This document shows, one piece after another, positions 34,821-43,786 of a stretch of DNA of 64,000 nucleotides. The DNA lies in the NCBI GenBank assembly GCA_963805255.1, contig CAWDTK010000003.1:248001-312000 (forward strand), given 5' to 3'. The position numbers and the translations under genes are program-made. The DNA comes from Bog-532 sp963805255. Lineage in GTDB: Bacteria > Actinomycetota > Actinomycetes > Streptosporangiales > Streptosporangiaceae. The notes under the pieces were generated by a model. The model saw only the letters and a program-made list of their open reading frames with translations. It made no database searches and was not told the origin of the DNA. How positions within the stretch are numbered: position 1 is the first letter of the stretch; each line of letters begins with the position of its first letter.

Positions 34821-36413
34821 ATGTGGCAACGAGCAATGGGCTCGAGCAGACGTATCCGGATAGCGGCCGCTGTTCCCGTTGTCGCCGCGGCGCTGATCGC
34901 GACGGCAGGTGGTGCCACAGCCTTGCCCAGCCCGGCTTCGGGTCATGGCCCGGGCCCGATCGTGCTCACCGCCGGCGGCTCGGTCCACGGCAAGACTACG
35001 GGACCTACCGACGAATACCTCGGCATCCCGTACACGGCCCCGCCAGTTGGCGCGCTGCGCTGGGAGGCCCCGCAGCCCGCGGCGCCCTGGCCCGGCGTCC
35101 GCCAGGCCACCAGCTTCGCCCCGCACTGCCCGCAGCCGCCTTCTGCCTTCGGCGTGGCCAGCACGTCAGAGGACTGCCTGTACCTGAACGTCTACGCCCC
35201 GGGAGGCGGCAGTGACCGCAATCTTCCGGTCATGGTGTGGGTGCACGGCGGTTCGCTGCTGGTCGGCGAGAGCGATGACTACAACCCCGCCGCGCTGGTA
35301 CGGGACGGTGTCATCGTCGTTACCATCAATTACCGGCTCGGTGCGCTCGGGTTTCTGGCCGACGCGGCGCTGGCCAGCCACCCGGGCGGCCCGTCCGGCA
35401 ACTACGGCCTGGAGGACCAGCAGGCCGCGCTGCGCTGGGTCCAGCGCAACATCCACGGCTTCGGCGGCGACCCCCGTGACGTAACCCTGTCCGGCGAATC
35501 CGCCGGCGGCCTGTCAGTGCTGGCCCAACTGGTCTCCCCCGGCGCCCGCGGGCTGTTCCAGCGGACCATCATCGAAAGCGGCACCTACAACCTGACCCAG
35601 CAGCCACTGGCCACCGCCGAAGCCGCCGGAGCGGCGTTCGCCGCCAAGGTCGGCTGCGCCAGCAACACCGCCGCCTGCCTGCGCAGCCTGCCAGCGTCCA
35701 CGATCATCGACAACGAGAACTTTTCCGGCTACACCGCCAACATCGATGGCGCGATCCTTCCCCAGTCGATCAAGACCGCGCTGGCCGCCGGCCAGTTCAG
35801 CCACATCCCTGTGATCATCGGGACCAACCACGACGAGCGGCGGCTGTTCGTCGCCATGGCCCAGATCGACGGCCGCCCGCCGGTGACCGCGGCGAACTAC
35901 CAGGCCATGATCGCCTCGACCCTTGGCGTGCCCGCGGCCGCAGCCGCCGCGATCGCCGCCGAGTACCCGCTGGCGAGCTACTCCAGCCCATCCATCGCCC
36001 TCGGCGCGGTCGGCACCGACGCCACCTTCGCCTGTCCCGCGCTCACCGCCGAAGATTCCCTGTCGAAGTACACGCCGACCTACGCGTACGAGTTCAACGA
36101 CGAGAACGCGCCGGAAATCTACCTTCCCCCGGTGGGCTTGCCGTACGGAGCAGCGCACGAGTCCGAACTCCAGTACCTGTTCGCCCTGAGCAACATCGCG
36201 TATCCCGCTACCTTGTCGGCGGCGCAGCAGCGGCTGGCAGGGTCCATGAAGCAGTACTGGACGAACCTCGCCAAGACCGGCATCCCCGCCGCTCAATGGC
36301 CCCAGTTCACCAGCACGGGCCAGCAGATATTGTCCCTCGTCCCGCCACGACCGCAGGTGCAGACAAATTACGCGGCCGAGCACCACTGCGCGTTCTGGGC
36401 GGCTGCGGGCTGA
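34821..36413 (+). CDS. Secreted type-B carboxylesterase
   Basis: A 530-residue esterase/lipase of the carboxylesterase type-B family. A signal peptide (RIRIAAAVPVVAAALIATAG, cleavage near ATALPSPASG) sends it out of the cell. SEDCLYLNVYAP is the family signature 2, and the nucleophile is the serine of VTLSGESAGGLS (residue 227). The glutamate and histidine regions are GTNHDERRLF and GAAHESELQYLF. ATG 34821 has GGGAGCGG just upstream, and this region begins right after the IS1380 element, so its promoter may have been replaced. Confidence 0.88.
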   Translation: MWQRAMGSSRRIRIAAAVPVVAAALIATAGGATALPSPASGHGPGPIVLTAGGSVHGKTTGPTDEYLGIPYTAPPVGALRWEAPQPAAPWPGVRQATSFAPHCPQPPSAFGVASTSEDCLYLNVYAPGGGSDRNLPVMVWVHGGSLLVGESDDYNPAALVRDGVIVVTINYRLGALGFLADAALASHPGGPSGNYGLEDQQAALRWVQRNIHGFGGDPRDVTLSGESAGGLSVLAQLVSPGARGLFQRTIIESGTYNLTQQPLATAEAAGAAFAAKVGCASNTAACLRSLPASTIIDNENFSGYTANIDGAILPQSIKTALAAGQFSHIPVIIGTNHDERRLFVAMAQIDGRPPVTAANYQAMIASTLGVPAAAAAAIAAEYPLASYSSPSIALGAVGTDATFACPALTAEDSLSKYTPTYAYEFNDENAPEIYLPPVGLPYGAAHESELQYLFALSNIAYPATLSAAQQRLAGSMKQYWTNLAKTGIPAAQWPQFTSTGQQILSLVPPRPQVQTNYAAEHHCAFWAAAG

Positions 36414-36448
36414 GCAAGACGTGGCCGGGGGTGTACCGGGGTTTGGGG

Positions 36449-36484
36449 TTGATCTTGACCTTGATCTTGACCTTGATCTTGAGC
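36449..36484. repeat. 12-bp tandem repeat TTGATCTTGACC
   Basis: Nearly three copies of TTGATCTTGACC, encoding Leu-Asp alternation in the remnant frame. Confidence 0.85.
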
Positions 36485-36583
36485 GCGCCGAGACCGCCGC
36501 CCGGTCCATCACCAACCCGCGCACGCAGGCCTCCGCGCTGGCCCAGGTCGCGGAAGCACTCGCAGCTATACAGCCGACGCCAC

Positions 36584-36631
36584 ATGTCCATCGCGTGATC
36601 GCCCAGGCCTGGGCGATCACGCGATGGACAT
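36584..36631. repeat. Perfect 48-bp palindrome without a loop
   Basis: The left half is ATGTCCATCGCGTGATCGCC followed by CAGG; the right half is its exact reverse complement. The centre of symmetry is between 36607 and 36608. Both strands encode the same HRVIAQAWAITRW peptide. It lies inside the repeat-protein remnant. Confidence 0.9.
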
Positions 36632-36640
36632 TGCCAGCGG

Positions 36641-37124
36641 ACACAATAGGCCCTTCGGCTAAGCAAGCACTCATTGCTGTTGGGAGCGCATGGGGCGACT
36701 GGCAACTGATACCAATCAAAGCTGAGCCGTCCACTCGATCCGCAAACGGAGGCCCGGCGGTTCCAGGCAGGCATTGTGTCGTCTCCCTATGGGGAGCGAA
36801 CCTAGAACCCCGGTGTCACTGCTGTTCCTCCTTCGCTGCGGGCTCGGGTCACAGCTCAGTGGTCCACTCGATCACCAGGCGTCGGCCTGGGTTGGCTGTT
36901 TGCCATTTGGGGTGGGACGCCCCCCCGGAACCCCCGCTGCGCTTCGCGCCCCGGCTGCGGTACTCGCCGGCACACCGGCCGCTCACCCGGCCTGACCGCC
37001 GGGATCGCTGCGCCGGGGCTCCCGCGGTCCATCAGGGCGCTGGGATGGAAAGCCGCCTGCCCGGGTGTTGTAGCACTCAGCACCAGGTGTCAGCCCGGTG
37101 CCGGATTGGTGGGAGAATTTCATC
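36641..37124. other. Intergenic stretch before the PAC2 gene
   Basis: No gene recognised. GTCCACTCGATC occurs twice, at 36729-36740 and 36862-36873. A ribosome site GGGAG at 37109 serves the PAC2 gene. Confidence 0.45.
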
Positions 37125-38057
37125 ATGCTTCGGGATCCGGAAGATCTGTACGAGCTGGGCGCGGACGTGCCGGACCTGGGCGGCGTGGCGATGCTGCACC
37201 ACCTCGAGGGCTTTATGGACGCCGGCGCGGCCGGGCGCGTGCTGGCCGAGCATCTGATGGCCGCGTGTGAGTCCGAGACGATCGCCACGTTCGACGTCGA
37301 CCGCCTCATCGACTATCGCTCCCGGCGCCCGTCGATGACGTACTCCACCGACCACTGGGAAGACTACGAGCGGCCGGAGCTGACCGTCCGCTTGATGCGA
37401 GACTCGGCCGGCGCCCCCTTCCTGCTGCTGTCCGGGCCGGAGCCGGACCATGAGTGGGAACTGTTCGCGGCGGCAGTGCAGTCGCTGTCCGGCCGGCTGG
37501 GCGGCGGCCCGCTGATCGGGTTCCACGGCATACCGATGGGCGTTCCGCATACCCGGCCGCTCGGCGTCATCAGTCACGGGACGCGTCCGGAGCTGATCGA
37601 CGGCCGCCAGCAGATGCCGAACAAGCTGCAGGTTCCCGGCAGCGCCGCGGCGCTGGTGGAGCTGCGCCTGGGCCAGGCCGGCCGGGATGCGCTCGGCTTC
37701 GCCGTGAACGTGCCGCATTATCTCGCGCAGGCCGTCTACCCCGAGGCTGCGGTCACGCTGCTCGACAAGGTCACCGCCGCCACCGGCCTGGACCTGCCCA
37801 GTGACGCGCTCCGCGTCGCTGCGGACCAGACGAACAGCGAAATCGACCGGCAGGTTTCGGAGTCGGCCGAGGTCGCCGAGCTGGTCACCGTGCTGGAGCG
37901 GCAGTACGACGCGCTCGCGGAGTCCGGCAAGGCCGGCGACGCGGAGGACAGCCTGCTCAACGGCGAACAGATGCCCACCGCGGACGAGCTGGCGGCCCAG
38001 TTCGAGCGCTTCCTCGCCGAACAGCAGGGCCGCGGCGACGCTCCCCCCGACCGCTGA
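37125..38057 (+). CDS. PAC2 family protein
   Basis: A 310-residue protein of the PAC2 (proteasome assembly chaperone 2-like) family. It begins MLRDPEDLYELGADVPDLGG, has VAMLHHLEGFMDAGAAGRVL, the conserved TFDVDRLIDYRSRRPSMTY and GFHGIPMGVPHTRPLGVISH. These proteins are universal in actinomycetes with proteasomes, but the exact bacterial role is not established. ATG 37125 was preferred because homologues begin near LRDPxDLYEL; the frame is open nine codons further to a GTG. The C-terminus is acidic and charged. Confidence 0.86.
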   Translation: MLRDPEDLYELGADVPDLGGVAMLHHLEGFMDAGAAGRVLAEHLMAACESETIATFDVDRLIDYRSRRPSMTYSTDHWEDYERPELTVRLMRDSAGAPFLLLSGPEPDHEWELFAAAVQSLSGRLGGGPLIGFHGIPMGVPHTRPLGVISHGTRPELIDGRQQMPNKLQVPGSAAALVELRLGQAGRDALGFAVNVPHYLAQAVYPEAAVTLLDKVTAATGLDLPSDALRVAADQTNSEIDRQVSESAEVAELVTVLERQYDALAESGKAGDAEDSLLNGEQMPTADELAAQFERFLAEQQGRGDAPPDR

Positions 38058-38098
38058 CCCCAGCCCGGCTGGCGCCGCGGAATACCCGGCGCCAGCGG

Positions 38099-39211
38099 TT
38101 AGCCGTCGACCAGGACAAGCTCGCGGGTCGCGTTGTTCAGGCGTTCGCCGCCGCGCTCGGTGCACACCACGATGTCCTCGATGCGGGCGCCGTTCGGCCC
38201 CGGGTAGATGCCCGGCTCGATCGAGAACGTCATGCCCGGGCTGAGCGGCTCGGCGTTGCCCGCCACGATGTACGGATCCTCGTGTGACTCCAGGCCAATG
38301 CCGTGCCCGGTGCGGTGAATGAACGCCGTGCCGTACCCGGCCCGGGTGATCGGCTCACGGGCCGCGGCGTCGACCGCCTCGGCGCGCACGCCCGGCCGGA
38401 CGGCCGCGCACGCCGCCTCCTGCGCGTCCTTCAGCACCTGGTAGTAGGCCAGGAAGTCCGCGGGCGGCTCGCCGATCGCGTAGGTCCGCGTGCAGTCGGA
38501 ACGGTAGCCGGACGGCATCATGCCGCCAATGTCGACGACCACGGCGTCCCCCGGGCGCAGCACCCGGTCGGAGACCTCGTGGTGCGGGCTGGCCGCGTTC
38601 GGGCCGGAGCCGACGATCACAAAGTCGACCTGGGTGTGCCCCGCGGCCAGGATGGCCTCGGCGATCAGCGTTCCCACCTCGCGTTCGGTCCGGCCGGCCT
38701 TGAGCCAGCCGGGGACCCGGGCGTGCACCCGGTCGATCGCCGCCCCGGCCTCCCGCAGCGCCCCGACCTCGGCGGGGCTCTTGCGCATCCGCAGCTCCCG
38801 CAGTGCCGAGCTGGCCAGGACCTGGCGGGCCCCCGGCAGCGCGTGCCGCAACTGCAGCACCATCAGTGCCCACATCTGGTCGGCGAGCCCGACCACGCCG
38901 GCCTGGCCCAGCCGCCGGGCGATCAGCGCGTACGGGTCCTCGGTTTCCTCCCAGGTGACCATCTCCAGTCCCAGACCCGAAACCGGTGACGCCTGCGCCG
39001 CCGCCAGCTCCAGCCGCGGGACCACGAGCACCGGCTCGCCGCGGCCCGGGATCACGAGGCAGGTCAGGCGCTCAAGCTGCTTGGCGTCGTACCCGGTGAT
39101 GTAGCGCAGGTCGGCGCCGGGCGTCAGCAGCAGCGCGTCGAGTCCCCCGGCGCGCATCCGCGCGGCGGCGGCCTCGAGCCGGCTGGCCGGGAACAGGGCT
39201 GACCCAGACAT
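38099..39211 (-). CDS. M24 family aminopeptidase (Xaa-Pro dipeptidase type)
   Basis: A 370-residue cytosolic metallopeptidase. The creatinase-like N-terminal domain (ALLLTPGADLRYITGYDAKQ) is followed by the pita-bread domain with all five metal ligands: aspartates in VVVDIGGMM and YRSDCTRTY, the histidine in IHRTGHGIGLESHE, and glutamates in FSIEPGIY and ARIEDIVV. It should release residues before proline. It is convergent with the PAC2 gene, with 41 bases between. Confidence 0.9.
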   Translation of the reverse strand: MSGSALFPASRLEAAAARMRAGGLDALLLTPGADLRYITGYDAKQLERLTCLVIPGRGEPVLVVPRLELAAAQASPVSGLGLEMVTWEETEDPYALIARRLGQAGVVGLADQMWALMVLQLRHALPGARQVLASSALRELRMRKSPAEVGALREAGAAIDRVHARVPGWLKAGRTEREVGTLIAEAILAAGHTQVDFVIVGSGPNAASPHHEVSDRVLRPGDAVVVDIGGMMPSGYRSDCTRTYAIGEPPADFLAYYQVLKDAQEAACAAVRPGVRAEAVDAAAREPITRAGYGTAFIHRTGHGIGLESHEDPYIVAGNAEPLSPGMTFSIEPGIYPGPNGARIEDIVVCTERGGERLNNATRELVLVDG

Positions 39212-39306
39212 CTATCGTCTCCCCTTCCATTGATCGTTACCGCGCCGTGCAGGCTGCGCGCCGCCGGGCCGCACCGGCCCTGGCCGCGCTGGTGCAGGCG
39301 GGAGCA

Positions 39307-40212
39307 TCACTGGGCCGTGACGGCCGAGACGAACCGCGACAGCGATGAGCCCAGCCGCCACCGCAGCTCCAGCTCCTTAAGCCGGGCGGGGTCGGCGAGC
39401 GTGACCGGAAGATCCCCGGCGACCGGCGGGAGCGGCACGTCGGTGGCGGTGCGCACCACGGCCGGGGCGACATCCAGGTAGTCCCGGGCGGCGGTGAGCT
39501 TGGCCCGGCTGCCGGGCGGGAAGCCACCGTGCCCCTTGTCGACCGCCGCGATGATGTCGTCGATGCCGCCGAACGAACGGACCAGCGCCGCGGCGGTCTT
39601 CTCCCCCACCCCGGGCACCCCCGGCAGCCCGTCGCTCGGGTCGCCGCGCAGCACCGCGAAGTCCGCATACGCGCGGCCCGGGATTCCGTACCGCGCGGTC
39701 ACCGCACCCTCGTCGACGATCTCCAGCTTGGTCAGCCCGCGCACCGTGTAGATGATGCACACGCCGCGTTCGTCGTCCACGAGCTGGAACAGGTCCCGGT
39801 CCCCGGTGACGACGTTGACCGGCTGACCGGCGGCGACCGCGAGCGTGGCGATCACGTCGTCGGCCTCGTAGCCGTTCGCGCCGGCCACGGCGATCCCCGC
39901 GGCGTCCAGGACCGCACGGATGACCGGAACCTGCGGGATCAGCGCGGGCGGCGTCTGCTCCTCGTTGCCCTGCGCGACCCGGTGTGCCTTGTAGGACGGC
40001 ACCGCGGCCACCCGGAACGCGGGCCGCCAGTCCTCGTCCCAGCACGCGATCAGGCGGGCCGGCCCGCGCGCGCGGACCAGCCGCGCGATCATGTCCAGCA
40101 GCCCGCGCACGGCGTTGACCGGCGTCCCGTCCGGTGCGGTGACGGTATCCGGCACGCCGTAGAACGCGCGGTAGTACAACGAGGCGGTGTCCAGCAGCAT
40201 GAGCGAGCCCAC
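39307..40212 (-). CDS. 5'-3' exonuclease (DNA polymerase I-type, stand-alone)
   Basis: A 301-residue nuclease equal to the N-terminal domain of DNA polymerase I. It has the acidic metal ligands in LMLLDTASLYYRAFYGVPDT, YEADDVIATLA and VTGDRDLFQLVDD, and the helix-hairpin-helix GDPSDGLPGVPGVGEKTAAA. It would trim RNA primers and flaps during DNA repair. GTG 40212 was chosen (VGSLMLLDTAS); the upstream part of the frame is low-complexity. Actinomycetes often carry such a second copy in addition to polA. Confidence 0.9.
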   Translation of the reverse strand: MGSLMLLDTASLYYRAFYGVPDTVTAPDGTPVNAVRGLLDMIARLVRARGPARLIACWDEDWRPAFRVAAVPSYKAHRVAQGNEEQTPPALIPQVPVIRAVLDAAGIAVAGANGYEADDVIATLAVAAGQPVNVVTGDRDLFQLVDDERGVCIIYTVRGLTKLEIVDEGAVTARYGIPGRAYADFAVLRGDPSDGLPGVPGVGEKTAAALVRSFGGIDDIIAAVDKGHGGFPPGSRAKLTAARDYLDVAPAVVRTATDVPLPPVAGDLPVTLADPARLKELELRWRLGSSLSRFVSAVTAQ

Positions 40213-40385
40213 CCCGCCATCCTGCCAGCTCCGCCCGCCCGCCGCGGCCACCGGCACCGCCGTCGATGGGCCCACGCACCTCCGGCGGGCTGCTGCCGCT
40301 CGGCGGCGGGCCGGGCGCGGCTGACCGGGCGGCTCACCGGCACGGCCGGCCGGGTCCGCCCGGCCCGCGGCCGCGAGCGGTGCGC

Positions 40386-40631
40386 TCAGTCTTCCTCGGA
40401 CGTACCCGCCCAGCCTCCGGCCAGCGCGCGGACGCGCTTGGCCGCGCTGGTCAGCGGCATGCCGCGGCCGACGGCCACGCCGATCAGGTACGCGGTGACC
40501 GGCGCGGCCGGCCGATCCACGTTGTGGGCCACCTCGCGCGCCACGTCGAGTATCACCCGCGCGTCGGCCGTGCCGGGGTCCACGCCCAGGTCGCTGCTGA
40601 CAGCCATGATCCAGCGGTCCATCGCGCTCAT
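40386..40631 (-). CDS. DUF6457 protein, molybdenum-cofactor linked
   Basis: An 81-residue helical protein starting MSAMDRWIMAVSSDLGVDPG, with DVAREVAHNVDRPAAPVTAY then LIGVAVGRGMPLTSAAKRVR. From memory this is DUF6457, which is often fused to or next to MobA. mobA and moaA lie about 4 kb downstream, which agrees. ATG 40631 was chosen because upstream residues are cysteine-rich and atypical. It is transcribed separately from the exonuclease. Confidence 0.7.
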   Translation of the reverse strand: MSAMDRWIMAVSSDLGVDPGTADARVILDVAREVAHNVDRPAAPVTAYLIGVAVGRGMPLTSAAKRVRALAGGWAGTSEED

Positions 40632-40743
40632 GACGTCGCCCCTATTCGCTGCGGCCCGGGTTCCCGGCTGTCCCACGTCTATCAAACCGCCGGAGGCACC
40701 GCCGCACCGGCTGGGGCAGGCCGCCGCACATATCATTGAGCAC

Positions 40744-41811
40744 ATGGGCAGTGGGTTCTGGCCGAACGAGAGGCGGCGAGCCCCCGGCCCGCACGGCGCT
40801 CCGGCTCACGGGCACCGAAACCACCGGCACGGGCCGGCCGCGGATGCTGACCCGCGCTGGCTGGGGACCGCGCTCGCGCTGATCATCGCGTTCATGGTGG
40901 CCGAGGTCGTAGCCGGCGTGGTGGCCCACTCCCTGGCGCTTATCTCCGATGCGGCGCACATGCTTACCGACGCAGCCTCCATCGGGCTGGTGCTGATCAC
41001 GATGAAGCTGGCCGCCCGGCCGCCGGGCGGGCACTTCACCTACGGCCTCAAGCGCACGGAGATCCTGTCCGCGCAGGCCAACGGGATCACGCTGGTGGTG
41101 CTGGCCGTGTGGCTGTGCTACGAGGCGGTGCAGCGGCTGATCACCCCGCCCGCCGTCGCCGGCGGGGTGGTCATCGGCGTCGCGCTGGCCGGGGTGGCGG
41201 TGAACGTGGCGGCGACGACGCTGCTGAACCGGGCCAGCCCGGGACCGCGCCGGAGCCTCAACCTTGAGGGCGCGTTCCGGCACATCCTGACGGACGTTTT
41301 CGCGTTCGCCGCCACCGCCGCGGCGGGCCTGATCATCGTGCTGACCGGGTTCGCGCGCGCGGACGCCATCGCCTCGCTGCTGGTCGTCGCGCTGATGCTG
41401 CTGGCGGGCGTCGGGCTGATCAGGGACTCCGGCCGGATCTTCCTGGAGGCGGCCCCGGCCGGGCTGACCCCGGCGGTGATTGGCGCCGCCATGGCCGCCC
41501 GCCCGAACGTCACCGAGGTGCACGACCTGCACGTGTGGGAGATCAGCTCGGACCTTCCGGCCGCCTCGGCGCATGTGCTCGTCGCCCAGGGCGAAGACTG
41601 CCACGCGGTCCGCGCCGACCTGGAGGCGCTGCTCAGCCAGGAGTACGGGATCAGCCACACGACCCTGCAGGTCGACCACGCCGCGCTGCCGCTGCTGACC
41701 GTCGGCCCCCCGCCCTCCGGCGGCTCAGGGCCGCAGTGCGGTGAACGGGCCGAACGGGACGTTCCGCAGCACGGTCCAGCCGACGAGCACCACGATCACG
41801 GCTCGCCATAG
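40744..41811 (+). CDS. Cation diffusion facilitator, zinc/cobalt exporter
   Basis: A 355-residue CDF transporter with six membrane segments. The first transport-site motif is LISDAAHMLTDAASI (HxxxD) and the second is FRHILTDVFAF. The N-terminal tail is histidine-rich (HGAPAHGHRNHRHG), and the cytosolic C-terminal domain has EVHDLHVWEI. The final 28 residues, including EHHDHGSP, are encoded on the strand opposite a DUF2752 remnant, so the C-terminal tail was probably extended by read-through into that gene. It should export zinc or cobalt in exchange for protons. Confidence 0.88.
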   Translation: MGSGFWPNERRRAPGPHGAPAHGHRNHRHGPAADADPRWLGTALALIIAFMVAEVVAGVVAHSLALISDAAHMLTDAASIGLVLITMKLAARPPGGHFTYGLKRTEILSAQANGITLVVLAVWLCYEAVQRLITPPAVAGGVVIGVALAGVAVNVAATTLLNRASPGPRRSLNLEGAFRHILTDVFAFAATAAAGLIIVLTGFARADAIASLLVVALMLLAGVGLIRDSGRIFLEAAPAGLTPAVIGAAMAARPNVTEVHDLHVWEISSDLPAASAHVLVAQGEDCHAVRADLEALLSQEYGISHTTLQVDHAALPLLTVGPPPSGGSGPQCGERAERDVPQHGPADEHHDHGSP

Positions 41812-41970
41812 CCAGGCCGGCCTCGCATCTTGACCAGGGGCCGGCCACGCCAGTTCCCGGCCGCTGCGTTTCAGCCACACCAGCGCGGCCAGCAGCACCA
41901 GGGGCATCCCGAGCGCGTTGTCATGGAAGGCGCTGCCCGTACCCGCCCTGCCCGTACCCGGGCCGGCGGC
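41725..41970 (-). pseudogene. DUF2752 membrane protein, C-terminal remnant
   Basis: The minus frame shows ALGMPLVLLAALVWLKRSGR then RPAWLWRAVIVVLVGWTVLR and NVPFGPFTALRP, the last helix and end signature of DUF2752. The N-terminal half with the CGGCG-type motif is absent. It overlaps the 3' end of the CDF gene by 87 bases on the opposite strand. Confidence 0.65.
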
Positions 41971-41986
41971 GACGCCCGCTCGCAGC

Positions 41987-43483
41987 TTAACCGGGAGGCA
42001 AATCATGTCGTAGCGGCCGGCCCTGACGGCGGACTTTCTCCCGCCGCCCGGCCCCGGCCAGCCCGGCGATGACCGCGATGACGGCGAGGGTGACCGCCAT
42101 CGCCGCCACTCCCGTCCACGCGGCGGCGCTGTAGCCGCCGGCGGCCGGGAATGCCCGGCCGTGCGGGGTGCAGGCAGACAGGATGAAGCCGGACAGCGCG
42201 CTGCCGACCGCGAACCCCACGCTTCGCACGACCTGGTTGAAGCTCATCGCGCTGGAGGTCTCGCCGGGCGGGGTCACGGCCAGGATCACGCCGGGCATGG
42301 CCGCGGAGAACGTCCCGACGCCGAACCCCAGCGCTCCCATCACCACGAACGACTCCCAGGCCTGGGACCGGGCCAGCGCGAACACCACCAGGGCGGCCAG
42401 GACGACGGCCGCGCCCGCGGCGAGTATGACCGTCAGCGGCACGCGGCGACGGAGCGCGGGCGCGACGCGGCCGGCCACGAACCCCAGCGCGGAGAACGGC
42501 ACCAGGACCAGCCCGGCCACAAAGACCGAAAAGCCGAACCCGTACCCGGTCCCGGACGGGGTTTGCACGTACCGCGTCACCAGCGTCAGCAGCAGGTACA
42601 TGCCGATACCGCCGGTGAACATGGCCAGGTTCGCCCCGGCCACGGCCGGATGCCGCAGCAGGCCCAGGTCGGTGAGCGGCGCGGCGGCGCGGTTCTCCCA
42701 CCAGGCCCAGGCGGCCAGCAGCCCGGCGGCCACGGCCAGCAGCAGCGCAGCGGGAGGTACGGGGGGTACGGGCGGTCGTCCCCCCGGGCCAGCACAGCAC
42801 AGCGGGGCCGACGTCCAGAGCCCGCTCTGGCTGACCGGGATGAGCAGGGCCAGCAGCCCGCCGCCGAGCAGGACCGCGCCGGGAACGTCCAGGTCGCCGG
42901 CGCGCCCGGACGGCGACGGCGGGATCGCCCGCCAGGCCGCCAGCAGCGCCAGGACGGTGATGAACAGGCCCAGCCCGTAGGCGGCGCGCACTCCCCCGGC
43001 GTCGGTCAGCAGGCCGGCCAGCGGGTAGCCCAGCCCGACCCCGACCGTGGAGGCGACCGACAGCATCGCGATCACCTGGCCGGACTTCGCGCCCGGCACC
43101 TGATCGCGGGCCACGCCCATCATCAGCGCGGGCAGGCCCAGCGCGGTGCCCTGCGCGGCGCGCCCGGCGAGCAGCCCGCCGAACCGCAGCGGCAGGATGG
43201 TGACCACGCTGCCGGCCACAATGATGATGAGGGCCCACAGGATGACCGCGCGGCGCCGGGGGCCGGACCCGAGCCGGCCGAGCACGGGCGTGGCGATGGC
43301 CCCCGCGAGCAGCGTGATGGTCAGCGTCCACTGCGCGCTGCTGAGCGGCACCCGGTAAGCGGCCGAGACGCTGGTGATCAGGGGCGCGCCGAGGCTGCCG
43401 ACCACGGCGACGACCAGCGCGATGAACATCAGCGACGTGACGAGAAACCGTTCGGTGCCCCGGGCTTCCGCGACCGTGCTCAC
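41987..43483 (-). CDS. MFS transporter
   Basis: A 498-residue transporter with about 14 membrane segments. The first helix is FLVTSLMFIALVVAVVGSLG. A motif-A-like loop occurs at LGRLGSGPRRRAVIL, and QVPGAKSGQVIAMLSVASTV is in the central part. It resembles drug:proton exporters, but no regulator is adjacent and the substrate cannot be guessed. GTG 43483 (VSTVAEARGTERFLVTSLMF) was preferred because the upstream open frame is arginine-rich. Confidence 0.85.
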   Translation of the reverse strand: MSTVAEARGTERFLVTSLMFIALVVAVVGSLGAPLITSVSAAYRVPLSSAQWTLTITLLAGAIATPVLGRLGSGPRRRAVILWALIIIVAGSVVTILPLRFGGLLAGRAAQGTALGLPALMMGVARDQVPGAKSGQVIAMLSVASTVGVGLGYPLAGLLTDAGGVRAAYGLGLFITVLALLAAWRAIPPSPSGRAGDLDVPGAVLLGGGLLALLIPVSQSGLWTSAPLCCAGPGGRPPVPPVPPAALLLAVAAGLLAAWAWWENRAAAPLTDLGLLRHPAVAGANLAMFTGGIGMYLLLTLVTRYVQTPSGTGYGFGFSVFVAGLVLVPFSALGFVAGRVAPALRRRVPLTVILAAGAAVVLAALVVFALARSQAWESFVVMGALGFGVGTFSAAMPGVILAVTPPGETSSAMSFNQVVRSVGFAVGSALSGFILSACTPHGRAFPAAGGYSAAAWTGVAAMAVTLAVIAVIAGLAGAGRREKVRRQGRPLRHDLPPG

Positions 43484-43581
43484 CAGACACCTCGCCAGGA
43501 TGCCCCGGCGTTCAGGCCGGGGAGGAATGGCGTCCGGCACGCCGCCGCGGCTTTTGCGGTCATGGGCTCTATCCTGTAAGA

Positions 43582-43786
43582 GTGCGGACGGCGTACGGGC
43601 GCCGGGCGTACCCGGACGATGTGCAGGCAGCGCTGCTGGCGCGCACCTTCGGCTGCGTGCGGGTCGTCTGGAACCGGACCCTTGCGGAACGGCGCGCCCG
43701 CACCAGGCCACCGGCAAGGGCGTCTCTTACGCAGCCACCGACGCGGCGCTGACCGTGATGAAGGGGGAGGGAGCGACGTTACGGTG
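43582..43786 (+). pseudogene. TnpB (IS605 OrfB) N-terminal fragment
   Basis: VRTAYGRRAYPDDVQAALLA then RTFGCVRVVWNRTLAERRAR is the opening of IS200/IS605-type TnpB. After a one-base shift near 43697 it continues QATGKGVSYAATDAALTVMK. The RuvC nuclease part is missing. It ends at the start of the dehydrogenase gene. Confidence 0.68.

Larger units (their letters stand above)
36421..36640 (+). pseudogene. Remnant of a helical repeat protein
   Basis: The plus frame gives LERAETAARSITNPRTQASA then LAQVAEALAA, one copy of a roughly 34-residue helical repeat found in multiples in large actinomycete repeat proteins (pattern A-ARSI-P--QA-AL--VAEAL). It is preceded by a DLDLDLDLDL stretch from a 12-base repeat and followed by a perfect palindrome. 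No start or complete domain is present. Confidence 0.45.

Noticed and set aside
36700..36800. Possible tRNA near GAACCTAGAACCCCGG
   Set aside because: No acceptor stem or T-loop (GTTCRANNC) can be paired at the right distances.
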